From contig CACZZZ010000005.1 in NCBI GenBank assembly GCA_902785825.1, forward strand, positions 81,858-145,857: DNA of 64,000 nt, read 5' to 3'. How positions within the stretch are numbered: position 1 is the stretch's first letter; every line of letters begins with the position of its first letter. Both the position numbers and the translations under genes were made by a program. Shown here piece by piece: positions 34,647-42,787 of the stretch. Below the pieces are notes generated by a model that ran no database searches, had not been told where the DNA came from, and saw only the letters and a program-made list of their open reading frames with translations. The stretch is from an uncultured Bacteroidia bacterium. GTDB lineage: Bacteria; Bacteroidota; Bacteroidia; Bacteroidales; UBA932.

Positions 34647-37439
34647 TTAAAAATTCAATGTCACTTCGTTGCCATCATACTCAACCGTGGTTCCGGCAAC
34701 GTCGGGATCATAAGGCTGAGGGTGCTCCGGATCCACAATCACCACCGTGAAACGGCGCTTCTCGGGCATTCCCTTGAATGAGCCGCCACGAGTACTGATC
34801 GTCAGGGTCCTGGAGGCATCATTCCAGAGGATCGGGATCGTGGCAAACGCGCCTTTCTCGTAGCCGTAGGTAAGGCCGTCATCCTCATAAAGGGTGAAGG
34901 TGGCGTCAGCTCCGGCATAGACGTACAGGCGGATGTCGGTGGCGGATTTCTCGTCCGACCACTCAATCTCCGGTCCGAATGGAACAATCGATCCGGCACG
35001 CACATAGAGCGGCATCCGCTCGTAAGGAGCTGCCACAGTAAGGGTTTGGTTTCCAGGGATATAACTTCCGGAATAGAAATCATACCATCCGCCCTCCGGG
35101 AAATAAACCTCACGGCTTCTGGCTTTATATTCAGAGACTGGACAGGGCATGAAGGCCGGTCCGAACATCCACTGGTCGGACATGTCCCTAACGGCTGGAT
35201 CGTCCGGGAAGTCCATCGGAAGTCCACGCATCAGGGTGTAGTCCTCGAAATGGATGGCTCCGGCAAGCGAGTAAAGATAAGGCATCAACCTGTAACGCAG
35301 CCTCATGTACCAAAGGATGCTCTCATAGGCCTTGGAGCCCTCCGGAGCTATATTCCAAAGCTCCCTGCGAGGCCACTGGCCATGGGTTCTGAAAAGAGGC
35401 ACGAAGGTGCCGAACTGGTGCCAGCGGGTCTGGAGTTCCCGCCATTCCTCGGCGTTGGCCTCATCGTAGAACTTGCCCATCACCGAGAAGCCGCCGATGT
35501 CCATGCCCCAGAACGGAATCCCGCTCATGGAATAATTGAGCCCGGCGGGCATCTGCATCCTCATGTCGTCCCACGAGGTTCCGATGTCTCCGCTCCAGGT
35601 GGCGGTGGAATATCTCTGGAGCCCCGCAAAACCGTTACGGGTGAGCAGGAAGACTCTCTTGTCGGGATCCACGCCACGCTGGCCGTTATAGATGGCGTCC
35701 GCATTGACGAGTGCGTAGGCGTTGAGATATTCGGTCGAAGAACCTAAAGCGTTAGGGGTCAGGAGCCATTTGAAATAATCCATCGGGAGGCAGTCCCTAA
35801 GGTTCGGCTCGCTGGCGTCCATCCACCAGGCGTCGATCTTCTTGCCGTATTTTGAATACAGGTTCTCGTCCATCTGCCGCCAGAACATCTTCCGGCCGCC
35901 CTCGGAATAGGCGTCGTAGAAGGTCTGATAGTGACCGAGCCAGTCTTTCAGGCTATCCTCCTCGGCATGGGTGTAGGCATACCCGGCGGCTTTCAGCTCT
36001 TTGTAATTGTCCGTGTTGGTGTAGAACTTAGGCCACACGCTGATCATAAACCGGGCGTTCATCCCGTGGACATCGTCGAGCATCTTTTCCGGATCCGGAT
36101 ATCGCTCAGGATCAAACTGATGGCTCCCCCACTGGTCTTCTTTCCAATACTGCCAGTCCTGGACTATATTATCTACGGGAATATGCCTGCGGCGCATCTC
36201 GGCGAGGGTCTGGACGAGATCCTCCTGGGTGGAGTAGCGCTCCCTGCTCTGCCAGAAGCCGAGAGCCCATTTGGGCATCACCTGGGCCTTGCCCGTCAAC
36301 GCGCGGTAGCCCCTGATGACTCCGTCGTAGTTACCTCCCGCTATGAAATAGAAATCCACTCCCGGCTCGAACTCCGACCAGAATGTCAGCGAGTTCTCCT
36401 CCTGAGGAGTCTGCAAGGCCGCGACCCGAAGTCCCATGTAGGAGACATCTCCGTCAGGATCCCATTCAACTCTTATCGGAGTCTTCTTCCCTTTTTCCAA
36501 TCGGACCGAAAATTTCTTGCTGTTGGGGTTCCAGGCCGGACGCCAGAGACGCGGCATGACCTTTTCCTCCCCAATGACAGTTTCCTGGAATCCGGCGTAA
36601 TACTGGATGAAATGATATTCAGCGGTCTCGGGTGCCTGAATAAATCCTTCGTAAAGCACTTTGGAGCCACTGAGGGGCACCTCGGGCAAGTTCTTTATAG
36701 CGAACTCGTTCTCAAAATAGAGGGAGTCCTCACGCCTTACCAGGGTCTTTCCATCCTTGGTTTTGTAGGTGCCGGTCAAAGCTCCCTCGACACCTTCTTT
36801 GTCATATAGCTTGAACATCCCGCCAAGCTGCCTGTAGGGCTCGGGATTCCCCCAGCGGGACAGGGAGTAAGCGTCGAAAAGGACACCGTAACCCTTCGTG
36901 GAGACCACAAAAGGCACACTTACTTTAGTGTTGTACTGGTAGAGCTCCTCGCTCCTTCCCTTATGGTCAAACTCCCCGGCCTGGTGCTGGCCAAGGCCAT
37001 AGAAAGACTCCTCCTCGGAAGCGGGGAACCGGGTAAGCACGGAAAAACCTTTCTTTCCCTCAACCTCGACCGGTTTGAAAGTCATGTTTCCGTCTCCGGC
37101 AAGTTGTTTCCCGTCGGAATCCACGAATCCGACATTGCCTTGAGGATCCACATAAGCGGTAAGTTCCGAGGTCGAGACAAAGACCGTGTCTCCGCTTGTA
37201 TTTACCTTAAAATCAACTGTTTCCTCTTTAGGTAAAACGACCAGGCTCTTCCTGTCGGAAAAGGTTGAGCCAACCGGTACGGCCGAGACCCTGATTATCT
37301 CTGGAGAGACGACTTGCAGCCGGACGGTAGTTTGAGAGCGACTGATCTCAACCCTATCACCCTTGACTTTGAAATCCTTATTACCGCAGGCCGTGAATAT
37401 GAGAACAGCCGTGAAGAGCGCCGGGACAATCCTTCTCAT
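34647..37439 (-). CDS. GH31 alpha-glycosidase lipoprotein with PA14 insert (alpha-xylosidase-like)
   Basis: 930 residues from the ATG at 37437-37439; a GTG at 37446-37448 would overlap the GH130 stop. The lipoprotein signal ends in LIFTAC. After the N-terminal beta-sandwich (FYGLGQHQAGEFDHKG) a PA14-type domain is inserted at residues about 235-350 (YEGFIQAPETAEYHFIQYY, LWRPAWNPNSKKF), as in the alpha-xylosidase Xyl31A of Cellvibrio. The barrel shows ALGFWQSRERYSTQEDL, the nucleophile Asp in DAWWMDASEPN and the acid in WSGDIGTSWDDMR. In a mannan operon it would remove alpha-linked side groups; alpha-xylosidase by resemblance, but alpha-galactosidase or alpha-glucosidase is possible. No GH27 or GH36 alpha-galactosidase is present in the operon. 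Confidence 0.9.
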   Translation of the reverse strand: MRRIVPALFTAVLIFTACGNKDFKVKGDRVEISRSQTTVRLQVVSPEIIRVSAVPVGSTFSDRKSLVVLPKEETVDFKVNTSGDTVFVSTSELTAYVDPQGNVGFVDSDGKQLAGDGNMTFKPVEVEGKKGFSVLTRFPASEEESFYGLGQHQAGEFDHKGRSEELYQYNTKVSVPFVVSTKGYGVLFDAYSLSRWGNPEPYRQLGGMFKLYDKEGVEGALTGTYKTKDGKTLVRREDSLYFENEFAIKNLPEVPLSGSKVLYEGFIQAPETAEYHFIQYYAGFQETVIGEEKVMPRLWRPAWNPNSKKFSVRLEKGKKTPIRVEWDPDGDVSYMGLRVAALQTPQEENSLTFWSEFEPGVDFYFIAGGNYDGVIRGYRALTGKAQVMPKWALGFWQSRERYSTQEDLVQTLAEMRRRHIPVDNIVQDWQYWKEDQWGSHQFDPERYPDPEKMLDDVHGMNARFMISVWPKFYTNTDNYKELKAAGYAYTHAEEDSLKDWLGHYQTFYDAYSEGGRKMFWRQMDENLYSKYGKKIDAWWMDASEPNLRDCLPMDYFKWLLTPNALGSSTEYLNAYALVNADAIYNGQRGVDPDKRVFLLTRNGFAGLQRYSTATWSGDIGTSWDDMRMQMPAGLNYSMSGIPFWGMDIGGFSVMGKFYDEANAEEWRELQTRWHQFGTFVPLFRTHGQWPRRELWNIAPEGSKAYESILWYMRLRYRLMPYLYSLAGAIHFEDYTLMRGLPMDFPDDPAVRDMSDQWMFGPAFMPCPVSEYKARSREVYFPEGGWYDFYSGSYIPGNQTLTVAAPYERMPLYVRAGSIVPFGPEIEWSDEKSATDIRLYVYAGADATFTLYEDDGLTYGYEKGAFATIPILWNDASRTLTISTRGGSFKGMPEKRRFTVVIVDPEHPQPYDPDVAGTTVEYDGNEVTLNF

Positions 37440-37444
37440 GTTAT

Positions 37445-38608
37445 TCACAGGACAATATCCTTGTTCCGGTCAATCAATTTATTGAGAGTCTCCACAGAGG
37501 CTCCTGTCCCGAGGCCGTCCGGAGAGGTATTGAGACAGTAGTCCACAAGCCTGTCAACAGTCGATGTCGCCACATGCATCCTTGTGTCCGAGGAGGCATA
37601 GTAGATGAACACTTTCCCGTCAGGATCGCAGATCCAGCCGTTGGTGAAAAGGACATTCATCACGTCCCCGATATATTCACAACCTTCCGGCGCCATCAGG
37701 AAGCCTGCCGGCTCGGCGATCACTTCAGAGGGATCCTCAAGAGAAGTCATGTACATGTAAAGCACATAGCGGAGACCTGAGGCGCAGCCCCTGACTCCGT
37801 GAGCGAGATGGAGCCAGCCTTTAGGGGTCTTGATAGGATGGGGGCCCTCACCGTTCTTGCATTCCATGATAGTATGGTAGCGCCTGCGGCTCAAGACCTT
37901 CTCATCGCCGATGACGGCGCTCTCCATGCTGTCCACAAGCGCCCAGCCTATTCCGGGACCGTTTCCGGCATCGATAAAACCGTCTTGGGGACGGGTGTAA
38001 AGGGCATATTTCCCATCCACGAACTCCGGATGAAGCACGACATTACGCTGCTGGTGGGATGATATGATATCAGGAAGCCTCTCCCAATTGACAAGGTCCT
38101 TGGTCCTGGCGACTCCGGCGCAGGCTACCGCGGCGGAGAGGTCATCAGGACGGCTGTGGTCCTTTCTCTCCACACAGAAGATGCCGTAGATCCAGCCATC
38201 CTCATGGGCGGTAAGCCTCATATCATAGACATTCGTAGCGGGCTCTCCAAACTCCGGCATAGTCACCGGCCGGGGCCAGAAACGGAAATTATCTATCCCA
38301 TTGGGGCTTTCGGCCACGGCGAAGAAGGACTTGCGATCGGCTCCCTCGACCCTGGCCACAAGGATGTATTTCCCATCGTATTTAATCGCCCCAGAGTTCA
38401 TTACCGCATGGATTCCAAACCTTTCCATAAGGTAGGGATTGGTCTCCTTGTGGAGATCGTACCTCCACTCAATGGGAGCGTGAGCGGCGGTCAAAACCGG
38501 GTTCTCATATCTGACGAATATACCATTCCCTTCAATCTGGACATTTTTCTTGCCGAGAAGCTCCTTATGCGTCTCCTTCAGCCACTTCAATCTCTCTTCG
38601 TATGTCAT
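37445..38608 (-). CDS. GH130 4-O-beta-D-mannosyl-D-glucose phosphorylase
   Basis: 387 residues without signal peptide, the size of GH130 subfamily 1. Five-bladed propeller motifs are visible: NPVLTAAHAPIEWRYDLHKETNPYL in two parts, HAVMNSGAIKYDGKYILVARVEG, NVYDMRLTAHEDGWIYG with the catalytic Asp, and RNVVLHPEFVDGKYALYTRPQ. The family splits 4-O-beta-mannosyl-glucose with phosphate into mannose-1-phosphate and glucose. With the epimerase and GPH symporter of the same operon it completes the cytoplasmic mannobiose pathway known from Bacteroides fragilis. It overlaps the upstream GH26 gene by 4 bp, a sign of tight coupling. Confidence 0.92.
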   Translation of the reverse strand: MTYEERLKWLKETHKELLGKKNVQIEGNGIFVRYENPVLTAAHAPIEWRYDLHKETNPYLMERFGIHAVMNSGAIKYDGKYILVARVEGADRKSFFAVAESPNGIDNFRFWPRPVTMPEFGEPATNVYDMRLTAHEDGWIYGIFCVERKDHSRPDDLSAAVACAGVARTKDLVNWERLPDIISSHQQRNVVLHPEFVDGKYALYTRPQDGFIDAGNGPGIGWALVDSMESAVIGDEKVLSRRRYHTIMECKNGEGPHPIKTPKGWLHLAHGVRGCASGLRYVLYMYMTSLEDPSEVIAEPAGFLMAPEGCEYIGDVMNVLFTNGWICDPDGKVFIYYASSDTRMHVATSTVDRLVDYCLNTSPDGLGTGASVETLNKLIDRNKDIVL

Positions 38609-39699
38609 ATCAACACAATTTCTTCCTTTTCGCTGAATGCTTTGAAATCACCCTCATTCTCAAATCCTTTCCAAGGGCCATAGAAATGGCCGGGCTTGTC
38701 GTGGGCGTTGCGCCAGGTCAGCACATAGGTGACCGGGAAACCTTTTATCGCCGGATAGAGCCTCTCTGTCCACCAAGTGGGATCGACAAGTCCCTCAAGT
38801 CCTGTCTCAGACAGGCACATGAGCTTTCCATGCTCCCCGGAGATAGTCTCAAGAGTGGAAAGCATCTCGCGGACCTGGGAGACATAACGGTCTCCAGCCG
38901 CCTCAAGCCCGTCTTGTCCGACATATTCATAGATGTCAGTGCCCAAGATGTCCACGATGTCATCGCCAGGATACCTTGACATGTAATCCTCGGCGCTCAA
39001 CGGGCCGTTCGGAGAATAGCACCACAGCAGGTTCTTGACTTCCTTTTCGGCCATCCTGTCATAAGTGAGACGGAAGAGTGCCTTGTACTGCTCGGATGAG
39101 CAGAGCTTTCCACCCCACCAGAACCAGCTGCCGATGTTCTCATGCCAGGGGCGGAATATTACCGGAGCCCCACCAAGGCTTTTAAGGAATTCGGCCAGAC
39201 GATCCAGCCAGGAGATGAATTCCTCATGTTTCTCCCCTCCTTCCAACACGGAAGCGACAACCTGATCGGAAGAGATGTCCCAAGAATCCCCACCGGTCAA
39301 AGGATTGCGCAGGTGCCACGAGAACGTGACGACTCCTCCCCTCTCGCGGTGCTTCAGGGTGGCTTTCCTGATCAAGTCGAAGGGAACCCCGTCCAGATTC
39401 TCCTTGTTCCCCAGCTCTATGCCCCCGAGGTCGAAACCGATGACGGCCGGATACTTACCGGACACTTCCTTAATGTCGGAACGCTCCAGATCGTCATCCT
39501 TCCAGTCCTCAACTTTCCAGGAGTGACCATAGGAGAGGTCATCCTGGTGACCGTACATCACCTTACCGGCATTGGCCGAAGCAGCCAACTCACTAGCCAG
39601 CAATCGGTTCCCTGGAATCTCATCATCCACGGGCCGGGGTCTTCTCCCACACCCGGCAAACAATAGGGGGATCATAATCAGAGTAATCAGTTTTCTCAT
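38605..39699 (-). CDS. GH26 beta-mannanase lipoprotein
   Basis: 364 residues with a lipoprotein signal (PLLFAGC). The GH26 core is complete: GKVMYGHQDDLSYGHSW, VVTFSWHLRNPLTGG, the acid/base Glu in FRPWHENIGSWFWWG, and the nucleophile Glu in LMCLSETGLEG. Length and motifs fit the mannobiose-releasing mannanases of Bacteroides (ManA/Man26A type), which are often periplasmic or inner-leaflet lipoproteins. The residues after the Cys (CGRRPRP) lack the acidic export signal seen in the surface proteins of this operon, which suggests a periplasmic-facing location. The stop overlaps the GH130 start. Confidence 0.92.
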   Translation of the reverse strand: MRKLITLIMIPLLFAGCGRRPRPVDDEIPGNRLLASELAASANAGKVMYGHQDDLSYGHSWKVEDWKDDDLERSDIKEVSGKYPAVIGFDLGGIELGNKENLDGVPFDLIRKATLKHRERGGVVTFSWHLRNPLTGGDSWDISSDQVVASVLEGGEKHEEFISWLDRLAEFLKSLGGAPVIFRPWHENIGSWFWWGGKLCSSEQYKALFRLTYDRMAEKEVKNLLWCYSPNGPLSAEDYMSRYPGDDIVDILGTDIYEYVGQDGLEAAGDRYVSQVREMLSTLETISGEHGKLMCLSETGLEGLVDPTWWTERLYPAIKGFPVTYVLTWRNAHDKPGHFYGPWKGFENEGDFKAFSEKEEIVLI

Positions 39700-39705
39700 G
39701 ACTTA

Positions 39706-41295
39706 TCAGAATTTTGGGGCTGAATCATAAACGTGTTGGAGAGTGTAGCCGTCGCTCTCCGTGAACCAGGCTTTCTTGAGGACGTTCACGACCTCCTTGC
39801 TGTTGCCGATGTAACCACCTGTGCCGTGGTTGATGTAACCGTGCTGCTCCTTGCCTGTGTCCGTGGCTCCATTATCCCACAGGAAACAAGGCAGGCCGTA
39901 TGTCTTCGCGGCCTTGACGATATACTCCATGTAATAGAGATAGAACTTCCAGGCCCGGGTGTCGGATTTGGCTCTCATAGAGCATCCGAACTCACCTATG
40001 TAGCATGGAATATTCTTGGAGACATATTCAGTGTTCAGTTTACCGAAAACATCCTTTACATGCGTCTCATCACCTCCATTGGCCTTCTTGTCCACCGCCC
40101 CTGTGTGGCCCCAATCAGAATACTGGGCGTCTCCGATAGTATAATCGTAGGGATCATAGAAATGCACGGAGACCATCACCTTACCAGCTTTGTCGGATGG
40201 AATCTTCAAGTACTTGGTGAACTCCGGATTGGCGGCATAAGTCGGAACACCGAGCCAACGGGTGGCATTCTCCCCACCTGCCGCTCTGACAGCGTCAACA
40301 AAGACTTGGTTCCACTCGTTAAGGATATCGCACTGAGCCGCGGGGTTGGCCCTGAATTCTTCGCTCCAGCCCCAACCGCCGTCATTCAGCTCATTGAAAC
40401 TCTCCATGATGAGCCAGTCTCCGCAATCGGCAAATCTTTCAGCTATCTGGGTCCAGACCGCCTTGATCTCAGCCTTAATGGACTCGTTGAGGGCCTTATC
40501 CTTGGCCGCATTCTTTATGTCCAGCCACTGATAACCGTTGCTGACGCCGTGATTCTCGTCATGATGCGTGTTGATGATGACATGAAGTCCGGCCGCATGA
40601 GCCATTCCAGCGACCTCGTACACCCTGTCCATCCAAGTTTTGTCGATAGTGTAAGAAGGTTCGGGCCCAATCATCTTAAGCCATGAGATGGGGATACGTA
40701 CACTGGTGAAACCTGCCTCTTTCACACCATTGAAAGTGGTCTGGGTCGCTTTGTTCGGCTGCCATGCGGTCTCGTCAGGATAGCCCTCCTTCTCTCCGGC
40801 CCATGAACCATTGTAGAAAGCGTCGAAATGATTGCCCATATTCCAGCCCAAACCTAGTGTCTTGGCCAAATCCCAAGCTTCGTTATCGCCTGAAGGAGGG
40901 GTCGGAGGATCGACAGGTTTCTCCTTAGCGGCCTGCGAGACGGTGAAGGTTACTGAGGAGGCTCCAGAAGAGGCTACCGTAACAGTCGCTGTCCTGGCAT
41001 CGTAAGTGTCATTGGCGGCCACTGTCAGTCCAACAGTAATGGAATAAGCGTTGAATGTCCCATCGACATAAGTTATCCAAGAAGGCAGCCCTGTGAGTGT
41101 TGGACGGGCGGGCGCCTTGATGGTCAACGACAATTTCTCACCAGGCTGCGCTACCTGGAAAGAGTTGGAACTCAGCGTTATGGATGAAGGTGCCGGATCC
41201 GGCTGCGGCGTAGGGTCCGGTTGTTCCTTGCCACAAGAGACTAGGAAGGCCAAGAGCATGACCGTCAAGGCCAGATGTCTGAATACATTTACCAT
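39706..41295 (-). CDS. BACON-GH5 (GH5_4-like) endoglucanase/glucomannanase lipoprotein
   Basis: 529 residues from the ATG at 41293-41295 (MVNVFRHLALTVMLLAFLVSC); an upstream ATG overlaps the preceding gene. After the lipobox and a Pro-rich linker a BACON-type beta-sandwich spans residues about 35-125 (SSITLSSNSFQVAQPGEKL, LPSWITYVDGTFNAYSI, TVSQAA). Then comes a GH5 barrel: LGLGWNMGNHFDAF, GFTSVRIPISW, VIINTHHDENHG, the acid/base Glu in MESFNELND and the nucleophile Glu in CYIGEFGCS. The pattern is that of subfamily 4, with endoglucanase, xyloglucanase or glucomannanase activities. Its BACON domain is closely similar to that of the GH26 gene just upstream. Confidence 0.9.
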   Translation of the reverse strand: MVNVFRHLALTVMLLAFLVSCGKEQPDPTPQPDPAPSSITLSSNSFQVAQPGEKLSLTIKAPARPTLTGLPSWITYVDGTFNAYSITVGLTVAANDTYDARTATVTVASSGASSVTFTVSQAAKEKPVDPPTPPSGDNEAWDLAKTLGLGWNMGNHFDAFYNGSWAGEKEGYPDETAWQPNKATQTTFNGVKEAGFTSVRIPISWLKMIGPEPSYTIDKTWMDRVYEVAGMAHAAGLHVIINTHHDENHGVSNGYQWLDIKNAAKDKALNESIKAEIKAVWTQIAERFADCGDWLIMESFNELNDGGWGWSEEFRANPAAQCDILNEWNQVFVDAVRAAGGENATRWLGVPTYAANPEFTKYLKIPSDKAGKVMVSVHFYDPYDYTIGDAQYSDWGHTGAVDKKANGGDETHVKDVFGKLNTEYVSKNIPCYIGEFGCSMRAKSDTRAWKFYLYYMEYIVKAAKTYGLPCFLWDNGATDTGKEQHGYINHGTGGYIGNSKEVVNVLKKAWFTESDGYTLQHVYDSAPKF

Positions 41296-41299
41296 ACTA

Positions 41300-42739
41300 T
41301 CAATACTTGACATCAGAACGAGTTATCACATTAGAGTTTGACAAAGCCGCGCTCCACCACGAAGTGTCAGGCATATTCGATCCATACCATGGCATGAACC
41401 ATGACCACTTCGCTCCAGCGGACCAGACCGACGGGATTGTGGCAAAAGCCTTTGGAGGATTGGCCCCGGAATCTGTCCCACACTCGCCCAAGGTCACCAT
41501 CTTGGTCGGATAGGTTGCCTGGATCTCCTTGAATTCCGTGGCATTAGCGGAAGCAGTGCTGCCATAAAGGTCCCTGGCAACTATATCCACGTAGGCATCG
41601 CCGGGATACCATGCCTTGTCCTGGTTATATTTGGAGGAGTCACCGTTGTAGTTCTGTGTGGTCCAGACCCAAATAAGGTTGCGGATACCCTTAGACGCGA
41701 AGTAGTCGAACATCGCGACCCAAAGATTCTTATAGACATCGGCGCCATCATAGCCCCACCAGAACCATGATTTGGTCCAAGAGGCTTGCTGTTTGTATGT
41801 GGAGTTTCCGGCAGCTTCGTGGAACGGGCGCCATATTGCCGCTATTCCCTTTTCCTGCAATCCTAAGATCACAGCCGCCACCTTGTCCATCTGGTCGTAA
41901 AACCACTTGTTCTCCCAGCTGTCTTTCGTGAATACATTCTGGGCCTTGAATGTGGTCTCACTTGGGGTACAAGTGACTCCACTGCCATCAGTGCCTGGAG
42001 AGACGGAAGCACTCTTGGGCACGTTGAAATGCCACATCAGCGAGACGATCCCTCCTGCCTCCGCCCACTCGGTGACGGGCTTCAGATCAGAATAATTAAT
42101 CCAGTTATTCTCAGGAACATAGATATGGATGAAGTCGTAGCAGTTCATCGCCGGGTACTTTCCTGTGGCAGAATTGACTTTGTCCGCCTCTCGATGGTTC
42201 CAGTTGACATCCGCCATGATCGAAGAGATGATCTTCTTTCCATATTGGCTGAGAAGGTACCCGTAAAGAGCATTGGCCTCATTAGTGGCGTTCTCTGTCA
42301 CCAGAGTCTTGGATATATCAATTTCCTGAGGTTTATCATCTGGCTTTTCTTCCGGTTCCTCCGGCTTCTGAGCCGCGTCCTGAGACACATTGAACGTCTT
42401 TGTCAAGTTCCCCGCAGAAATAGTCAAGGACGCGGTCCTGGGATCATAGGACGTGTTCTCAGCGACTTTCAGGGTGTATGTAATGCTATAATGATTGTAA
42501 GTACCATCCATGACCGTAACCCAAGATGGTGCCCCGGTAACGGACGGCCTGGAAGGAGCAGTCACGGTCAGCGTCAATTCCGAGCCCTGAACACCAAAGC
42601 TCGCGGATTCCTGGCTCAACGTGAGCGTAGTAGGTGCCGGATCCTCTTGCGGGGCGATAGGATCATCACCACCGCAAGAAACCAACATAGCCAAGACTGA
42701 CACCAATAGCAGGCAAGACAGTACTTTCCTCATTTTCAT
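41300..42739 (-). CDS. BACON-GH26 beta-mannanase surface lipoprotein
   Basis: 479 residues. The lipobox MLVSC is followed by GGDD, an acidic surface-export-like signal. A BACON-type domain covers residues about 35-130 (TTLTLSQESASFGVQGSEL, APSWVTVMDGTYNHYSI, FNVSQDA), then an acidic Pro/Glu/Lys linker and a GH26 barrel: ISSIMADVNWNHREADKV, GGIVSLMWHFNVP, the acid/base Glu in WRPFHEAAGN, SWFWWGYDGAD and the nucleophile Glu in VTLGECGTDSG. It should cut beta-1,4-mannan at the cell surface. A stem-loop lies between this gene and the glycan-binding protein gene upstream. Confidence 0.92.
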   Translation of the reverse strand: MKMRKVLSCLLLVSVLAMLVSCGGDDPIAPQEDPAPTTLTLSQESASFGVQGSELTLTVTAPSRPSVTGAPSWVTVMDGTYNHYSITYTLKVAENTSYDPRTASLTISAGNLTKTFNVSQDAAQKPEEPEEKPDDKPQEIDISKTLVTENATNEANALYGYLLSQYGKKIISSIMADVNWNHREADKVNSATGKYPAMNCYDFIHIYVPENNWINYSDLKPVTEWAEAGGIVSLMWHFNVPKSASVSPGTDGSGVTCTPSETTFKAQNVFTKDSWENKWFYDQMDKVAAVILGLQEKGIAAIWRPFHEAAGNSTYKQQASWTKSWFWWGYDGADVYKNLWVAMFDYFASKGIRNLIWVWTTQNYNGDSSKYNQDKAWYPGDAYVDIVARDLYGSTASANATEFKEIQATYPTKMVTLGECGTDSGANPPKAFATIPSVWSAGAKWSWFMPWYGSNMPDTSWWSAALSNSNVITRSDVKY

Positions 42740-42754
42740 TTATTTAATTGGATC

Positions 42755-42780
42755 CCGGAGGGAGGGTCAGCCCCCTCCGG
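42755..42780 (-). other. Intra-operon stem-loop between binding-protein and enzyme genes
   Basis: CCGGAGGG (42755-42762) pairs with CCCTCCGG (42773-42780), an 8-bp GC-rich stem in the 48-bp gap inside the mannan operon. No U run follows, so it is not a plain terminator. It may stall polymerase or protect the 3' end of the SusC/SusD part of the message. Confidence 0.6.
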
Positions 42781-42787
42781 AATAATG

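Noticed and set aside
35931..36809. Plus-strand open frame (292 codons) opposite the GH31 gene
   Set aside because: Antisense shadow of a confirmed enzyme; no start context or domain.
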